Source: Enterocloster lavalensis (lineage in GTDB: Bacteria; Bacillota; Clostridia; Lachnospirales; Lachnospiraceae). From it: a stretch of 64,000 nt of DNA. Position numbers and translations under genes: made by a program. The stretch spans positions 1 to 64,000 of the forward strand of contig NZ_CABJCG010000002.1 of NCBI RefSeq assembly GCF_902364025.1, in the 5' to 3' direction. Below are positions 8,587 to 17,099 of this stretch, in pieces (within the stretch, counting starts at the first letter, position 1; each line of letters opens with the position of its first letter). A model generated the notes under the pieces. The model made no database searches and had not been told where the DNA came from. It saw nothing but the letters and a program-made list of their open reading frames with translations.

Positions 8587-9534
8587 TTACTCCCCGGAAC
8601 TGCCCTCCAAGGCGGAAGCCGCGCAGAAATCGCGCAGTATGCCGATGTAGTCCCGGACATACTGGGGCTGGTATCGGTTTTTCTGCCAGGCTGCGATGGT
8701 GGTGGTCAGCACCTGTTGTTTTCCCACGGACAGGCAGAGGGAGCCGTATCCACGCTCCGAAGCCACCTGGCGGTAATAGCTTTCCGGCGCAAAGGCGGCG
8801 CCGAGTCCGTCCATAGCCAGTTTGATGGACATTTCGCTGTTGCGGGTGTGCAGCAGGACCGGGGGATTCATCCCATACTCCTGAAACAGGTTTAGGGCGA
8901 TTCCGCCCGTGTTCTGGTCCGGATAGAGCAGAATAAAGTTTTCATCGCGAAACAGTTCCAGATCGATCCATGGGTGATGAAAACCGGGTATTATCTGCGC
9001 TTTTTGGGCCAGGAAATGACCGGAGGGGAGAATCAGCACAATTTCTTCCTCGCGAAGGACCTGATAGTCCAATAATTTGGGAAACTCATGGACATTATAA
9101 ATGGTAAGGTCGATGGAATGACTTTTCAGGCTGGCCTCCGCTACAAAGCTGGCTTCCTCCTTTATGTTGAACGTCACATATGGATAGCGGTTGTGAAACT
9201 GCATCAGCGTGGGCTGGATCAGGGTGCTGCCCAGCATGAGAGGAATCGCAATGTTCAGGCGCCCCCGTTCCCGGTGGGTGATGTCATCGTGCTCCCGGTT
9301 CCACTCGTCGCCGTACGCCACGATACGCTTGGCATAGTGCAGATAGCGCTCTCCCAGATAGGTGGGATAGTAGCCGCCGTCCCTTCGGTTAAACAGGGGA
9401 GCGCCCAGGTGGTCCTCCAGATTTTTTAAATACTTACTCAGGGAGGGCTGGGAGATGAACAGGGACTCGGCGGCTTTGCCGATACTTTTGTGTTTGGCGA
9501 TGGCAAGGATGTAGCGGGCTTCTTTCAGTTCCAT
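8587..9534 (-). CDS. LysR-family transcriptional regulator
   Basis: 315 residues. The N-terminal winged helix-turn-helix is typical (LKEARYILAIAKHKSIGKAA, SQPSLSKYLKNLEDHLG, PLFNRRDGGYYPTYLG), followed by a periplasmic-binding-like effector domain (GRLNIAIPLMLGS onwards). It is transcribed away from the importer/deaminase operon starting at 9928, the classic arrangement of a LysR activator and its target, so it probably controls that operon in response to an imported purine-like ligand (inference). Its 5' leader contains the 19-base tandem repeats at 9552-9702. It closely resembles the second LysR protein at 53694-54704 in its DNA-binding domain. Confidence 0.9.
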   Translation of the reverse strand: MELKEARYILAIAKHKSIGKAAESLFISQPSLSKYLKNLEDHLGAPLFNRRDGGYYPTYLGERYLHYAKRIVAYGDEWNREHDDITHRERGRLNIAIPLMLGSTLIQPTLMQFHNRYPYVTFNIKEEASFVAEASLKSHSIDLTIYNVHEFPKLLDYQVLREEEIVLILPSGHFLAQKAQIIPGFHHPWIDLELFRDENFILLYPDQNTGGIALNLFQEYGMNPPVLLHTRNSEMSIKLAMDGLGAAFAPESYYRQVASERGYGSLCLSVGKQQVLTTTIAAWQKNRYQPQYVRDYIGILRDFCAASALEGSSGE

Positions 9535-9551
9535 GAAAATACTCCTTTCTG

Positions 9552-9702
9552 CTGGGGCGTGGAATGCGGGCTGGGGCGTGGGATGCGGTCTGGGGCGTGG
9601 GACGCGGGCTGGGGCGTGGAATGCGGGCCGGGGTGTGGAATGCGGATCAGGTTATGGATTTGGTCCGAGTTATGGAATGCGGTCTGGGGTGTGGGTTATG
9701 GG
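9552..9702. repeat. Intergenic minisatellite, eight units of 19 (one of 18) bases
   Basis: Units of ctggggcgtggaatgcggg type start at 9552, 9571, 9590, 9609, 9628, 9647, 9665 and 9684. The first five are nearly identical; the last three diverge. Because 19 is not a multiple of 3, all three forward frames stay open, which produces false short ORFs. It lies in the upstream region of the LysR gene. Confidence 0.9.
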
Positions 9703-9820
9703 CCGTTGCGTTAGCTGGCGCCAGAATGCAGTTTCCGAATCAGTCCCGATTTTACAAAAATCCCCTTAATTTTGCAGAAACTGTAAATAAACAGCCTTAA
9801 ATAGCTTTACTGCATAAAAA

Positions 9821-9835
9821 ATATAGAATTTATAT
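9821..9835. promoter_or_regulatory. Candidate LysR-type operator
   Basis: ATATA-GAATT-TATAT, an inverted repeat that includes a T-N11-A pattern (T9822, A9834), lies two bases before the -35 element of the importer promoter, where LysR activators usually bind. Confidence 0.4.
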
Positions 9836-9837
9836 AT

Positions 9838-9866
9838 TTGACGTCTATTATATTACTTTTTATAAT
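9838..9866 (+). promoter_or_regulatory. Promoter of the importer/deaminase operon
   Basis: TTGACG (9838-9843), a 17-base spacer and TATAAT (9861-9866) in a strongly AT-rich region. Confidence 0.75.
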
Positions 9867-9927
9867 AATAGTAAACAGTTAAATAAGGAAGATTAATAAA
9901 TATTTAACAGCATGGAGTGTGAAAATC

Positions 9928-10761
9928 ATGAAAAAGAGCAGTGCATGGATCATGCTGGTGCCCGGCCTGGTTATTCTGCTGGTGTGCCTTGCCATCCCCC
10001 TGTTGCGGGTGCTGGCGCCGAGTATTTTTTCCGAAGGTTACCCCTTTCAGTCCTATGTGGAATTTTTTAAGGATGAGTATTACCTGAAAATCTTCCTGCG
10101 CACCGTGAAGATTGCGGTGATCACCACAGCGGTCTGTATGGTGGGAGGAATTCCCACGGCGTACTTTATCAGCCGCTGCGACAAGAAATGGAGAGGTCTT
10201 TTGCTGGCCGCGTCTATTTTCCCCATGATGACCAACTCCGTGATCCGCAGTTTTGCCTGGATCAACATCCTGGGCAGCAATGGGATCATCAACAAGTTCC
10301 TGCTGGCTCTGGGGCTGGCGGACAAGCCCATGAAGCTGCTGTACACGGATTTCGCCATCATCATCGGTTCCATTTACCTGTTTCTCCCGCTGATGATCGT
10401 GACCGTGACCGGCGTGATGGAGAACATCGACGACGACATGATGGAGGCGGCCCAGAGCCTGGGCGCGGCCAGGATGGAAGCGTTTATGAAGGTGATATTT
10501 CCCATGAGCCTGCCGGGCATCATTGTGGGCGGAATCCTGGTGTTCACAGGCACGCTGACCGCTTACACCACGCCCCAGCTGCTGGGCGGAAACTCCAATA
10601 TGGTGATGGCGACCCTGATCTACCAGCGGGCCATGTCCGTCAGCGACTGGACAGGCGCTTCGGTGATCGCATTTATTATGATCGTCGTGACGCTGGCCGT
10701 GATCAAGGGCTTTAACGCGCTGGCTGCGAGACTGGACAGAAGAGGTGAGAATTATGCGTAA
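9928..10761 (+). CDS. ABC transporter permease, PotB-like
   Basis: About 277 residues with six predicted membrane segments, beginning AWIMLVPGLVILLVCLAIPL. The EAA loop that docks the ATPase reads EAAQSLGAARMEAFMKVIFPMS. It belongs to the permease family that serves polyamines, thiamine, iron and phosphonates (PotB/PotH type). A GTG at 9919 is in frame, but GGAG at 9914-9917 sits ten bases before ATG 9928, so I use the latter. It overlaps the next permease by eight bases. Cargo cannot be read from the sequence; the downstream deaminases hint at a purine compound. Confidence 0.88.
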   Translation: MKKSSAWIMLVPGLVILLVCLAIPLLRVLAPSIFSEGYPFQSYVEFFKDEYYLKIFLRTVKIAVITTAVCMVGGIPTAYFISRCDKKWRGLLLAASIFPMMTNSVIRSFAWINILGSNGIINKFLLALGLADKPMKLLYTDFAIIIGSIYLFLPLMIVTVTGVMENIDDDMMEAAQSLGAARMEAFMKVIFPMSLPGIIVGGILVFTGTLTAYTTPQLLGGNSNMVMATLIYQRAMSVSDWTGASVIAFIMIVVTLAVIKGFNALAARLDRRGENYA

Positions 10762-11536
10762 AAATAAGCTGCTCACTGCGTTTGCAGTTTTGGTGTTTGC
10801 ATTTTTGATGATCCCGCTGATCATTATTACGGTGACGGCCTTTGGGGGCGGCAGCGCCATCACGTTTCCCATCGACTCCTTTTCCACCAAGTGGTTTGCC
10901 AATGTGTTCGCCCTCAAATCCTTTCGCAGGTCCTTTCTGACCAGCCTTGAGGTGGCGTTTCTGGCGACTTTTATCGCACTGCTGGTGGGAGTGCCTGCGG
11001 CTTACGCCCTGGCACGGTCCGGGCTTAAGGGAAAACAGATGTTAAAGTCCATTTTCCTGTCTCCGACCATTGTGCCGGGTATTGTGATCGGCTTTATTCT
11101 CTACCAGTTTTTGATCCTGAACCTGAGAATGCCCGTGTTCGTCAGCCTGCTGGCCGGACATTTCATGGTGACGCTGCCCTACGTGATCCGCGTGGTGGGC
11201 TCCTCCATGGAGCAGTTCGACTTCTCCGTCGAGGAGGCGGCCTGGAGCCTGGGATGTCCTAAGGGGGCGGCATTTTTCAAGGTGGTTCTGCCCAACGTGA
11301 CCTCGGGCATCTCCTCCGCCTTTATGCTGGCGTTTATCAATTCCTTTAACAATATCCCGGTATCCATGTTTCTGTCCGGCCCGGGCGTCAGCACCTTCCC
11401 GTCCACGCTGATGAACTACATTGAATATAATTATGATCCGACGGTGTCGGCGGTATCCGTGCTGCTGATGGCAGCCACGGTGATTATCATGGTAATTGTT
11501 GACAGGACGCTGGGCATCGCGGCCCTGGCGAAATAA
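10754..11536 (+). CDS. ABC transporter permease, PotC-like
   Basis: About 260 residues, six membrane segments, the second half of the permease pair. The EAA loop reads EEAAWSLGCPKGAAFFKVVLPNV. AGAGGTGAG just before ATG 10754 is a good ribosome site; the in-frame GTG at 10745 falls inside it. The start overlaps the end of the upstream permease and the ATPase gene follows after about ten bases, so all are translated from one message. Confidence 0.88.
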   Translation: MRKNKLLTAFAVLVFAFLMIPLIIITVTAFGGGSAITFPIDSFSTKWFANVFALKSFRRSFLTSLEVAFLATFIALLVGVPAAYALARSGLKGKQMLKSIFLSPTIVPGIVIGFILYQFLILNLRMPVFVSLLAGHFMVTLPYVIRVVGSSMEQFDFSVEEAAWSLGCPKGAAFFKVVLPNVTSGISSAFMLAFINSFNNIPVSMFLSGPGVSTFPSTLMNYIEYNYDPTVSAVSVLLMAATVIIMVIVDRTLGIAALAK

Positions 11537-11551
11537 GAGGGGAGAATGAAC

Positions 11552-12592
11552 ATGGCCTTCATGAGTTTAAATCAGATTGATGTGAGTTATGATAAGAAGA
11601 AGCAGATTTTGAAGGGGCTGAACCTGAACGTGGAGAAGGGCGAGCTGGTGTCCCTTCTGGGGCCCAGCGGCTGCGGAAAGTCCACCACGCTGCGGGTGGT
11701 CGCCGGTTTTATCGATCCCCAGGGCGGTTCCTTTTTGCTGGACGGGGACGATATGACCAAGGTTCCGGTGCACAAGCGCAATTTTGGACTGGTGTTCCAG
11801 AGCTACGCCCTGTTCCCGCACTTAAGCGTGTACGACAACGTGGCCTTCGGCCTGCGGACCCGGAAAATGGACAAGGCCCTGATTGATCAGAAGGTGACGG
11901 ATATTTTGGAGGTCTGCGGTCTGACGGAGTTTAAGGACCGTTTTCCCAAGCAGATGTCCGGCGGACAGCGGCAGAGGGTGGCGCTGGCCCGGGCTCTGGT
12001 GATTGAGCCAAAGCTGCTGCTTTTGGATGAGCCGTTGTCCAACCTGGACGCCAAGCTGCGTTTGTCCATGCGGGTGGAGATCAAGCGTTTGCAGAAAAAG
12101 CTGGGGATCACCACGCTGTTTGTGACCCATGATCAGGAGGAGTGCTTTTCCATCTCCGACAAGGTGGCGGTGATGAACAACGGGGTGATCGAGCAGTTTG
12201 ATTCCCCGGAGAATATTTACCGCCGGCCCGCAACGGAGTTTGTGGCCCGTTTTATCGGATTTGAGAATTTCCTGGAGTTTGAGCGGATAAAGACCAATAC
12301 TTACCGGGCCGCTGACGGCAGCACCTTTGAGGTGGACATGGATTGTCAGGAGGAGCGCTACGCAGGCACGATCCGCCCGGATGATATCCGGCTGGCTGAG
12401 GACGGTCAGACCGGAAATGTGATCCAAGGCACGGTGGGCGTGCGAACCTTCCTGGGCAAAAGCTACCAGTACGAGGTGAACACTGCGGCGGGGCTGATCA
12501 AGGTGAATATGGAAACCTCCCATGTGTTTGGGGAGGGCGAGACCGTTCGGCTGTATCTGCCCAAGGATAAGCTGGTGCTGGTGCGGCGGTAA
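11552..12592 (+). CDS. ABC transporter ATPase, PotA-like
   Basis: About 346 residues. Walker A is GPSGCGKST, the Q-loop region is VFQSYALFPH, the signature is SGGQRQRVALARAL and Walker B is LLLLDEPLSNLDAKLR, followed by the H-loop FVTHDQEE. The last ~110 residues form the regulatory TOBE-type domain of the PotA/MalK class. ATG 11552 is seven bases after GGAG; ATG 11546 is also possible but too close to that site. It powers the two upstream permeases. The substrate-binding gene follows after 121 bases. Confidence 0.92.
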   Translation: MAFMSLNQIDVSYDKKKQILKGLNLNVEKGELVSLLGPSGCGKSTTLRVVAGFIDPQGGSFLLDGDDMTKVPVHKRNFGLVFQSYALFPHLSVYDNVAFGLRTRKMDKALIDQKVTDILEVCGLTEFKDRFPKQMSGGQRQRVALARALVIEPKLLLLDEPLSNLDAKLRLSMRVEIKRLQKKLGITTLFVTHDQEECFSISDKVAVMNNGVIEQFDSPENIYRRPATEFVARFIGFENFLEFERIKTNTYRAADGSTFEVDMDCQEERYAGTIRPDDIRLAEDGQTGNVIQGTVGVRTFLGKSYQYEVNTAAGLIKVNMETSHVFGEGETVRLYLPKDKLVLVRR

Positions 12593-12713
12593 TTGTTACG
12601 GTCTGCCGGAACGTGTAACGATTTGAATGGCACGGAGTTGAATTTTGGCGCGGCGTCCGAACCGGCGTCCGCCTTAATATAATGAAAAACATGAAAGAAT
12701 GAGGAGAGCAGAG

Positions 12714-13772
12714 ATGAAAAAAACACTTGTACTGGCGCTTTGTGCGACCATGGCGCTGACTGCCTGCGGCGGCGGAGCTTCCGCCGGAGATTCCCAGGCG
12801 AAGGGGGATTCCAAGCAGAAGCTGGTGCTGTCCACCTTCGGTCTGAGCGAGGACATTTCCACAGAGGAGGTGTACGCGCCCTTTGAGCAGGAGTTCAACT
12901 GTGAGATTCTCACCGAGACCGGCGGGGCCAACGACCGCTACACCAAGCTGTCCGCGGACAGCGAGACCTCCATCGACGTGATTGAGCTGTCTCAGGCTAT
13001 GACGGCCAAGGGAATCGCGGAGGGACTGTTTGAGGACATCGATTTGAGCAAAATCGAGAACGCCAAGGATATGATTACCGCGGCCAAGACCATGGCGGAC
13101 GCGGGTCAGGGCGTGGCCTACACCATCAACAGTATCGGAATTATGTACAATCCCAATGTGGTGGATTTCGAGATCAAGAGTTTCGACGATCTGTGGGATT
13201 CCCGGCTGGCGGGGATGGTGAGTATCCCGGAGATCACCACCACCTTCGGACCGGCTATGGTTTACATGGCCAGCGACCATGCGGGCGTGGATATCAAGAG
13301 CGACAACGGCGAGGCCGCATTTGCCGCCCTGGCGGAGCTCAAGCCCAACCTGGTTAAGACCTATGCCAAGTCCTCGGATCTGATCAACATGTTCACCTCC
13401 GGCGAGGTGGCGGTGGCGGTTGTGGGCGATTTCGGCGTGCCCACCATCCAGCAGGCCAACCCGGACCTGGTTTATGTAACTCCGGATGTAACCTATGCGA
13501 ACTTTAATACCATCAGTATTACCAAAAACTGTAAAAATAAGGAGCTGGCTTACGCTTATCTGAATTACCGCCTGAGCGCCGAGCTGCAGACCAAGACCGG
13601 CAAGGCGTTAAACGAGGCTCCCACCAACAGCAAGGTGAGCTTTACCGAGGAGGAGTCTAAGAACATGACCTACGGCGAGAAGGCGGCTAATGCCAAGGTG
13701 TTGGATTACTCCTTTGTGAACCCGCTGCTGAACGACTGGATCGACCGGTGGAACCGCACCATTAACAACTAA
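12714..13772 (+). CDS. Extracellular substrate-binding lipoprotein, PotD-like
   Basis: About 352 residues. A signal peptide ends in the lipobox LTAC, so the mature protein is tethered by a lipidated Cys. The fold is the type-2 binding protein used with PotABC-like systems (VLSTFGLSEDISTEEVYAPF, then IGIMYNPNVVDFEIKSFDDL and GEVAVAVVGDFG). GAGGAG lies close before ATG 12714; the in-frame ATG at 12699 is upstream of that site. It delivers the ligand to the permeases encoded at 9928-11536. Ligand identity is open: polyamine by homology, a purine or nucleoside by context. Confidence 0.88.
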   Translation: MKKTLVLALCATMALTACGGGASAGDSQAKGDSKQKLVLSTFGLSEDISTEEVYAPFEQEFNCEILTETGGANDRYTKLSADSETSIDVIELSQAMTAKGIAEGLFEDIDLSKIENAKDMITAAKTMADAGQGVAYTINSIGIMYNPNVVDFEIKSFDDLWDSRLAGMVSIPEITTTFGPAMVYMASDHAGVDIKSDNGEAAFAALAELKPNLVKTYAKSSDLINMFTSGEVAVAVVGDFGVPTIQQANPDLVYVTPDVTYANFNTISITKNCKNKELAYAYLNYRLSAELQTKTGKALNEAPTNSKVSFTEEESKNMTYGEKAANAKVLDYSFVNPLLNDWIDRWNRTINN

Positions 13773-13784
13773 AGGAAGAATTTT

Positions 13785-15641
13785 ATGAGAGCTGATTTCG
13801 TGATTAAAAACGCCTGGGTCTTTATGACGTACCGGCAGTGTTTTGAGAAACGGGATGTGGCGGTTGCAGGGGAGAGCTTTTATTGCGTTTCCCCTGCAAT
13901 TTCATATCCGGGTGTGAACGTGGTGGACGGGACCGGGAAATACCTGATTCCGGGGCTCATTGATATCCACATGCACATTGAAAGTTCTATGACGTATCCA
14001 CAGGAATTTTCCCGCATCACCTTACCCTACGGGGTGACCACGGTGGTGGCGGACGCCCATGAGATTGCCAATGTGTTCGGGCTGGAGGGAATACGGTGTT
14101 TTATGGAGCAGAAAACGCCACAGGATATATTTTACGCGATTCCATCCAGCGTTCCGGCTACCAATGAGACGCTGGAGACTGCGGGCGCGTCCATCGGCGA
14201 GGCGGAGGTGAGGCGCCTGGCGGAGGAGGAACGGGTGCTCTGCCTGGGCGAGGTGATGAATTTTAAGGATCTGACCGCGGATGAGGACACGCTGATCAAG
14301 CGGCTGATCCGCTGCTGCCGGGAGTCCGGCGGAAACAAGCGCATCGAGGGCCATTGTCCGGCGCTGTCCGGGGAGGATCTGTGCCGGTTTATCTACGAGG
14401 GCGTGGACGCGGACCATACCCAGCAGACACCGGAGTCCGTGGTGGAAAAGACGGATCTGGGAATGTTTCTGGAGCTGCAGTTAAAGTCCCTGACGGAGGA
14501 CGTGGTGCGGGCGGTTTGCAATAACGGGCTCTATGAGAACGTGGCCCTGGTGACGGACGATACCATGCCGGACCGGCTGTTAAAGGGACAGCTGAACCGG
14601 ATCGTAGAGGCAGCGGTGAAAGCGGGAATGCCGGTGGAGAAAGCCATCTACTGCGCCACCTTTACTCCGGCCAGAAGGATGCATCTGGACGATCGGGGAC
14701 TCATCGGGCCGGGAAAGCTGGCGGATTTTGTGGTGCTTAGGGATTTGGAGTCCTTTGAGCCGGAGGCGGTGTTTAAGAGCGGGAAATGCATGTTCGAGGA
14801 AATGGACGCGGCGGGGGTGTGGAGTGGCGTGATGGGAGAGTGTGGCGCGGCGGAAGCCCGTGGTGTGGCGGAAGCCCGTGGTGTGGCGGAAGCCTGTGAT
14901 GTGGCGGAAGCCCGTGACATATCGGGAAACTGTAACGCGGCGTTTCCCCCGCTGTTCCCCGCTCACTTTTATCATTCCGTGCGCTGCAAAAAAGCGGAGC
15001 CCGGGGACTTTACCCTGCGGGTTGACGTTCCCTGCGCCGCGGTACGGGTAAATGTGATGAAGATCAGGACCTTCGGCACCTTCACGGAGCAGGTGGTCCG
15101 CACCCTTCCCGTTCAGGACGGGGAAATCTGCTGGCAGGGGTCCGGCCTGACTCTGGCGGCGCTTTTTGAGCGCTATGGGAAAAACGGAAACATTTCCTAC
15201 GGTCTGGTGGAGGGCGCATTTACCGGCAGGGGCGCGGCGGCCACCACCTGGTCCCACGACAGCCACAATCTGCTGGTGCTGGGCACTTCCGCTAAGGACA
15301 TGTGCGCGGCTCAAAACCGGGTTCTGGAGCTGCAGGGCGGATATGTGGCGGCAGAGGGCGGCCGGGTGACGGCAGAGGCAGGGCTGCCGGTGGGAGGAAT
15401 TATAAGCGACGGGCCGGTGGAAGCGCTGGCAAAGCAGCTGGGCCGGGTGCGGGAAGCCATGAGGCGGCTGGGATATGAGAATAACAATGAGATCATGTCC
15501 ATGAGCACGCTGTGCCTGCCGGTGTCTCCCAGTCTGAAGCTGACGGATTTCGGCCTGCTGGAGGTTAAAACCCAGCGCCGCGTAGCGCTGATTCAGGCGT
15601 TTTTGGATGAAAACGGATGTGAAATCAAACATTTGGGATAG
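13785..15641 (+). CDS. ade: Adenine deaminase
   Basis: 618 residues. Converts adenine to hypoxanthine and ammonia in the cytoplasm. Family marks include the metal-binding HMHIESSM, VVADAHEIANV, EGHCPALSG, the ADHTQQTPESV stretch, TDDTMPDRLL and a C-terminal domain with TWSHDSHNLLVLG and a late MSTLCLPVSPSLKLTD. The start has AAAGGAAG upstream, 12 bases after the binding-protein stop, so it is part of the importer operon. Odd point: residues 354-377, between the catalytic core and the C-terminal domain, consist of four six-residue repeats (GAAEAR, GVAEAR, GVAEAC, DVAEAR) encoded by an 18-base tandem repeat, which is not expected for the family. This linker should be tolerated, as core motifs on both sides are intact. 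Confidence 0.93.
   Translation: MRADFVIKNAWVFMTYRQCFEKRDVAVAGESFYCVSPAISYPGVNVVDGTGKYLIPGLIDIHMHIESSMTYPQEFSRITLPYGVTTVVADAHEIANVFGLEGIRCFMEQKTPQDIFYAIPSSVPATNETLETAGASIGEAEVRRLAEEERVLCLGEVMNFKDLTADEDTLIKRLIRCCRESGGNKRIEGHCPALSGEDLCRFIYEGVDADHTQQTPESVVEKTDLGMFLELQLKSLTEDVVRAVCNNGLYENVALVTDDTMPDRLLKGQLNRIVEAAVKAGMPVEKAIYCATFTPARRMHLDDRGLIGPGKLADFVVLRDLESFEPEAVFKSGKCMFEEMDAAGVWSGVMGECGAAEARGVAEARGVAEACDVAEARDISGNCNAAFPPLFPAHFYHSVRCKKAEPGDFTLRVDVPCAAVRVNVMKIRTFGTFTEQVVRTLPVQDGEICWQGSGLTLAALFERYGKNGNISYGLVEGAFTGRGAAATTWSHDSHNLLVLGTSAKDMCAAQNRVLELQGGYVAAEGGRVTAEAGLPVGGIISDGPVEALAKQLGRVREAMRRLGYENNNEIMSMSTLCLPVSPSLKLTDFGLLEVKTQRRVALIQAFLDENGCEIKHLG
14844..14933 (+). repeat. 18-base tandem repeat inside the adenine deaminase gene
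   Basis: Units ggtgtggcggaagcccgt start at 14844, 14862, 14880 and 14898; a fifth from 14916 is degraded. The unit is a multiple of three, so the frame is kept. Confidence 0.9.
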
Positions 15642-15659
15642 AGGGAGTATGATACTGCG

Positions 15660-17012
15660 ATGAAGACGATGATCCGAAACGGGATAGTGGTGCCGATGAA
15701 CCGGAACATGGATGTATGGCCGGACGGGTATGTGGTGTTTGAGGGGACAAAGATACTGGAGGCCGGGCCGGTGGACGGTCTGGACGCGGCCATAATCCGG
15801 CACGGCGGTGAAAATGGGGCCGGTTCGGATTTCCAGGTAATCGACGCCCGGCGGGCCATCGTCATGCCGGGAATGGTCAACACCCACTGCCATCTGGGAA
15901 TGATCCCGTTCCGCGGCCTGGGGGACGACTGCAAGGACCGTTTGCGGGTGTTCCTGCTGCCGATGGAGGAACAGGCCATGGACTGCGAGTTGGCGGTGGC
16001 TTCCAGCCGGTACGCGGTGGCCGAGCTGCTCCTTGGCGGAGTTACAACCGTGCTCGACATGTATTATTTTGAGGATCAGGTGGCCCGGGTGATGGATGAG
16101 ATGGGGATCCGGGGAATTGCCGGTGAGACGGTGATGGAGGAGGCCACCTGCGACGCTGAAAGCCCTCAGGAAGCGATTGACAGGGGGGAGGCGATGATCC
16201 GGGCTTACCGTGATCATCCCCGTATAAAAGGCTGTCTGGCGCCTCACGGGACCACCACCTGCAGCCCGGACACCCTGCGCCGGGTTTACGACGTGGACCG
16301 TTTTTACAATGTTCCCTTCACGCTCCATGTGGCGGAGATGGACTATGAAATGATTCAGCTGAGGGATTCCTTTGGCCTGACTCCGGTGGAATATCTGAAA
16401 GAGCTGGGGGTGCTGGACGAAAATACCGTTTCCGCCCACAGCATCCGCCTGACGGATGAGGACATCCGCATTCTGAAGGAAGCAGGGGCGTCCATAGCCC
16501 ACTGCATCGCCTCCAACACCAAGGCCGCCAAGGGAGTGGCTCCGGTGAGGGCCATGCACAGAGCCGGCGTGAACGTGGGGCTGGGAACGGATGGTCCCGC
16601 CAGCGGAAATACATTGGATCTGTTCAGTCAGATGCGCTTCTGCGCCAATTTCCATAAAAACGAGCTTCGGGACCGGAGCGCCTTTCCGGCGGCGGAAATC
16701 GTGAGAATGGCCACCTGGGAGGGAGCGGCTGCCCTGGGCCTGGGGGCTGTGACCGGATCCCTGGAACCGGGCAAGGAGGCGGACATCGTGCTGGTGGAGA
16801 CGGATTCCCCCAACATGTTCCCGGTCTACGATCCCTACGCGGCTCTGGTGTACAGCGCGGGGGCCGCCAATGTGCGGGACGTGTATGTAGCCGGAAAATG
16901 CCTGGTCAGGGATAAGCGCCTGACCGGTGCGGATTTCGGGCGTATCCGCGGGGAACTGGCCCGGAAAATGGAGCAGACGGCATTTCGGGATATGAAAAAT
17001 CTGCTGTGCTGA
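15660..17012 (+). CDS. Amidohydrolase, S-adenosylhomocysteine/methylthioadenosine (or related) deaminase family
   Basis: 450 residues of the TRZ/ATZ-type aminohydrolase family. Metal and catalytic motifs: NTHCHLG, the TLHVAEMDYE histidine, SAHSIRLTDEDI and LGTDGPASGNTLDL. Closest known roles are deamination of 5'-methylthioadenosine, S-adenosylhomocysteine or 5'-deoxyadenosine, though guanine- or triazine-like substrates are also found in this family. It follows adenine deaminase by 18 bases and ends the importer operon, so the cluster probably brings in and deaminates adenine-containing compounds, releasing ammonia and hypoxanthine or inosine-type products. Confidence 0.85.
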   Translation: MKTMIRNGIVVPMNRNMDVWPDGYVVFEGTKILEAGPVDGLDAAIIRHGGENGAGSDFQVIDARRAIVMPGMVNTHCHLGMIPFRGLGDDCKDRLRVFLLPMEEQAMDCELAVASSRYAVAELLLGGVTTVLDMYYFEDQVARVMDEMGIRGIAGETVMEEATCDAESPQEAIDRGEAMIRAYRDHPRIKGCLAPHGTTTCSPDTLRRVYDVDRFYNVPFTLHVAEMDYEMIQLRDSFGLTPVEYLKELGVLDENTVSAHSIRLTDEDIRILKEAGASIAHCIASNTKAAKGVAPVRAMHRAGVNVGLGTDGPASGNTLDLFSQMRFCANFHKNELRDRSAFPAAEIVRMATWEGAAALGLGAVTGSLEPGKEADIVLVETDSPNMFPVYDPYAALVYSAGAANVRDVYVAGKCLVRDKRLTGADFGRIRGELARKMEQTAFRDMKNLLC

Positions 17013-17099
17013 GACCGGTCCGGCGTGAGGTTGGCAAAAATCGTCGAGACGAATCGCTTCGGATCCTGTATGATGGGGGATGTCAGGAGGTGAACCGGG

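Noticed and set aside
9490..9800. Three overlapping forward open frames of 74-78 residues
   Set aside because: They exist because a 19-base repeat without stop codons is read in all three frames. None has a plausible ribosome site or resembles a protein.
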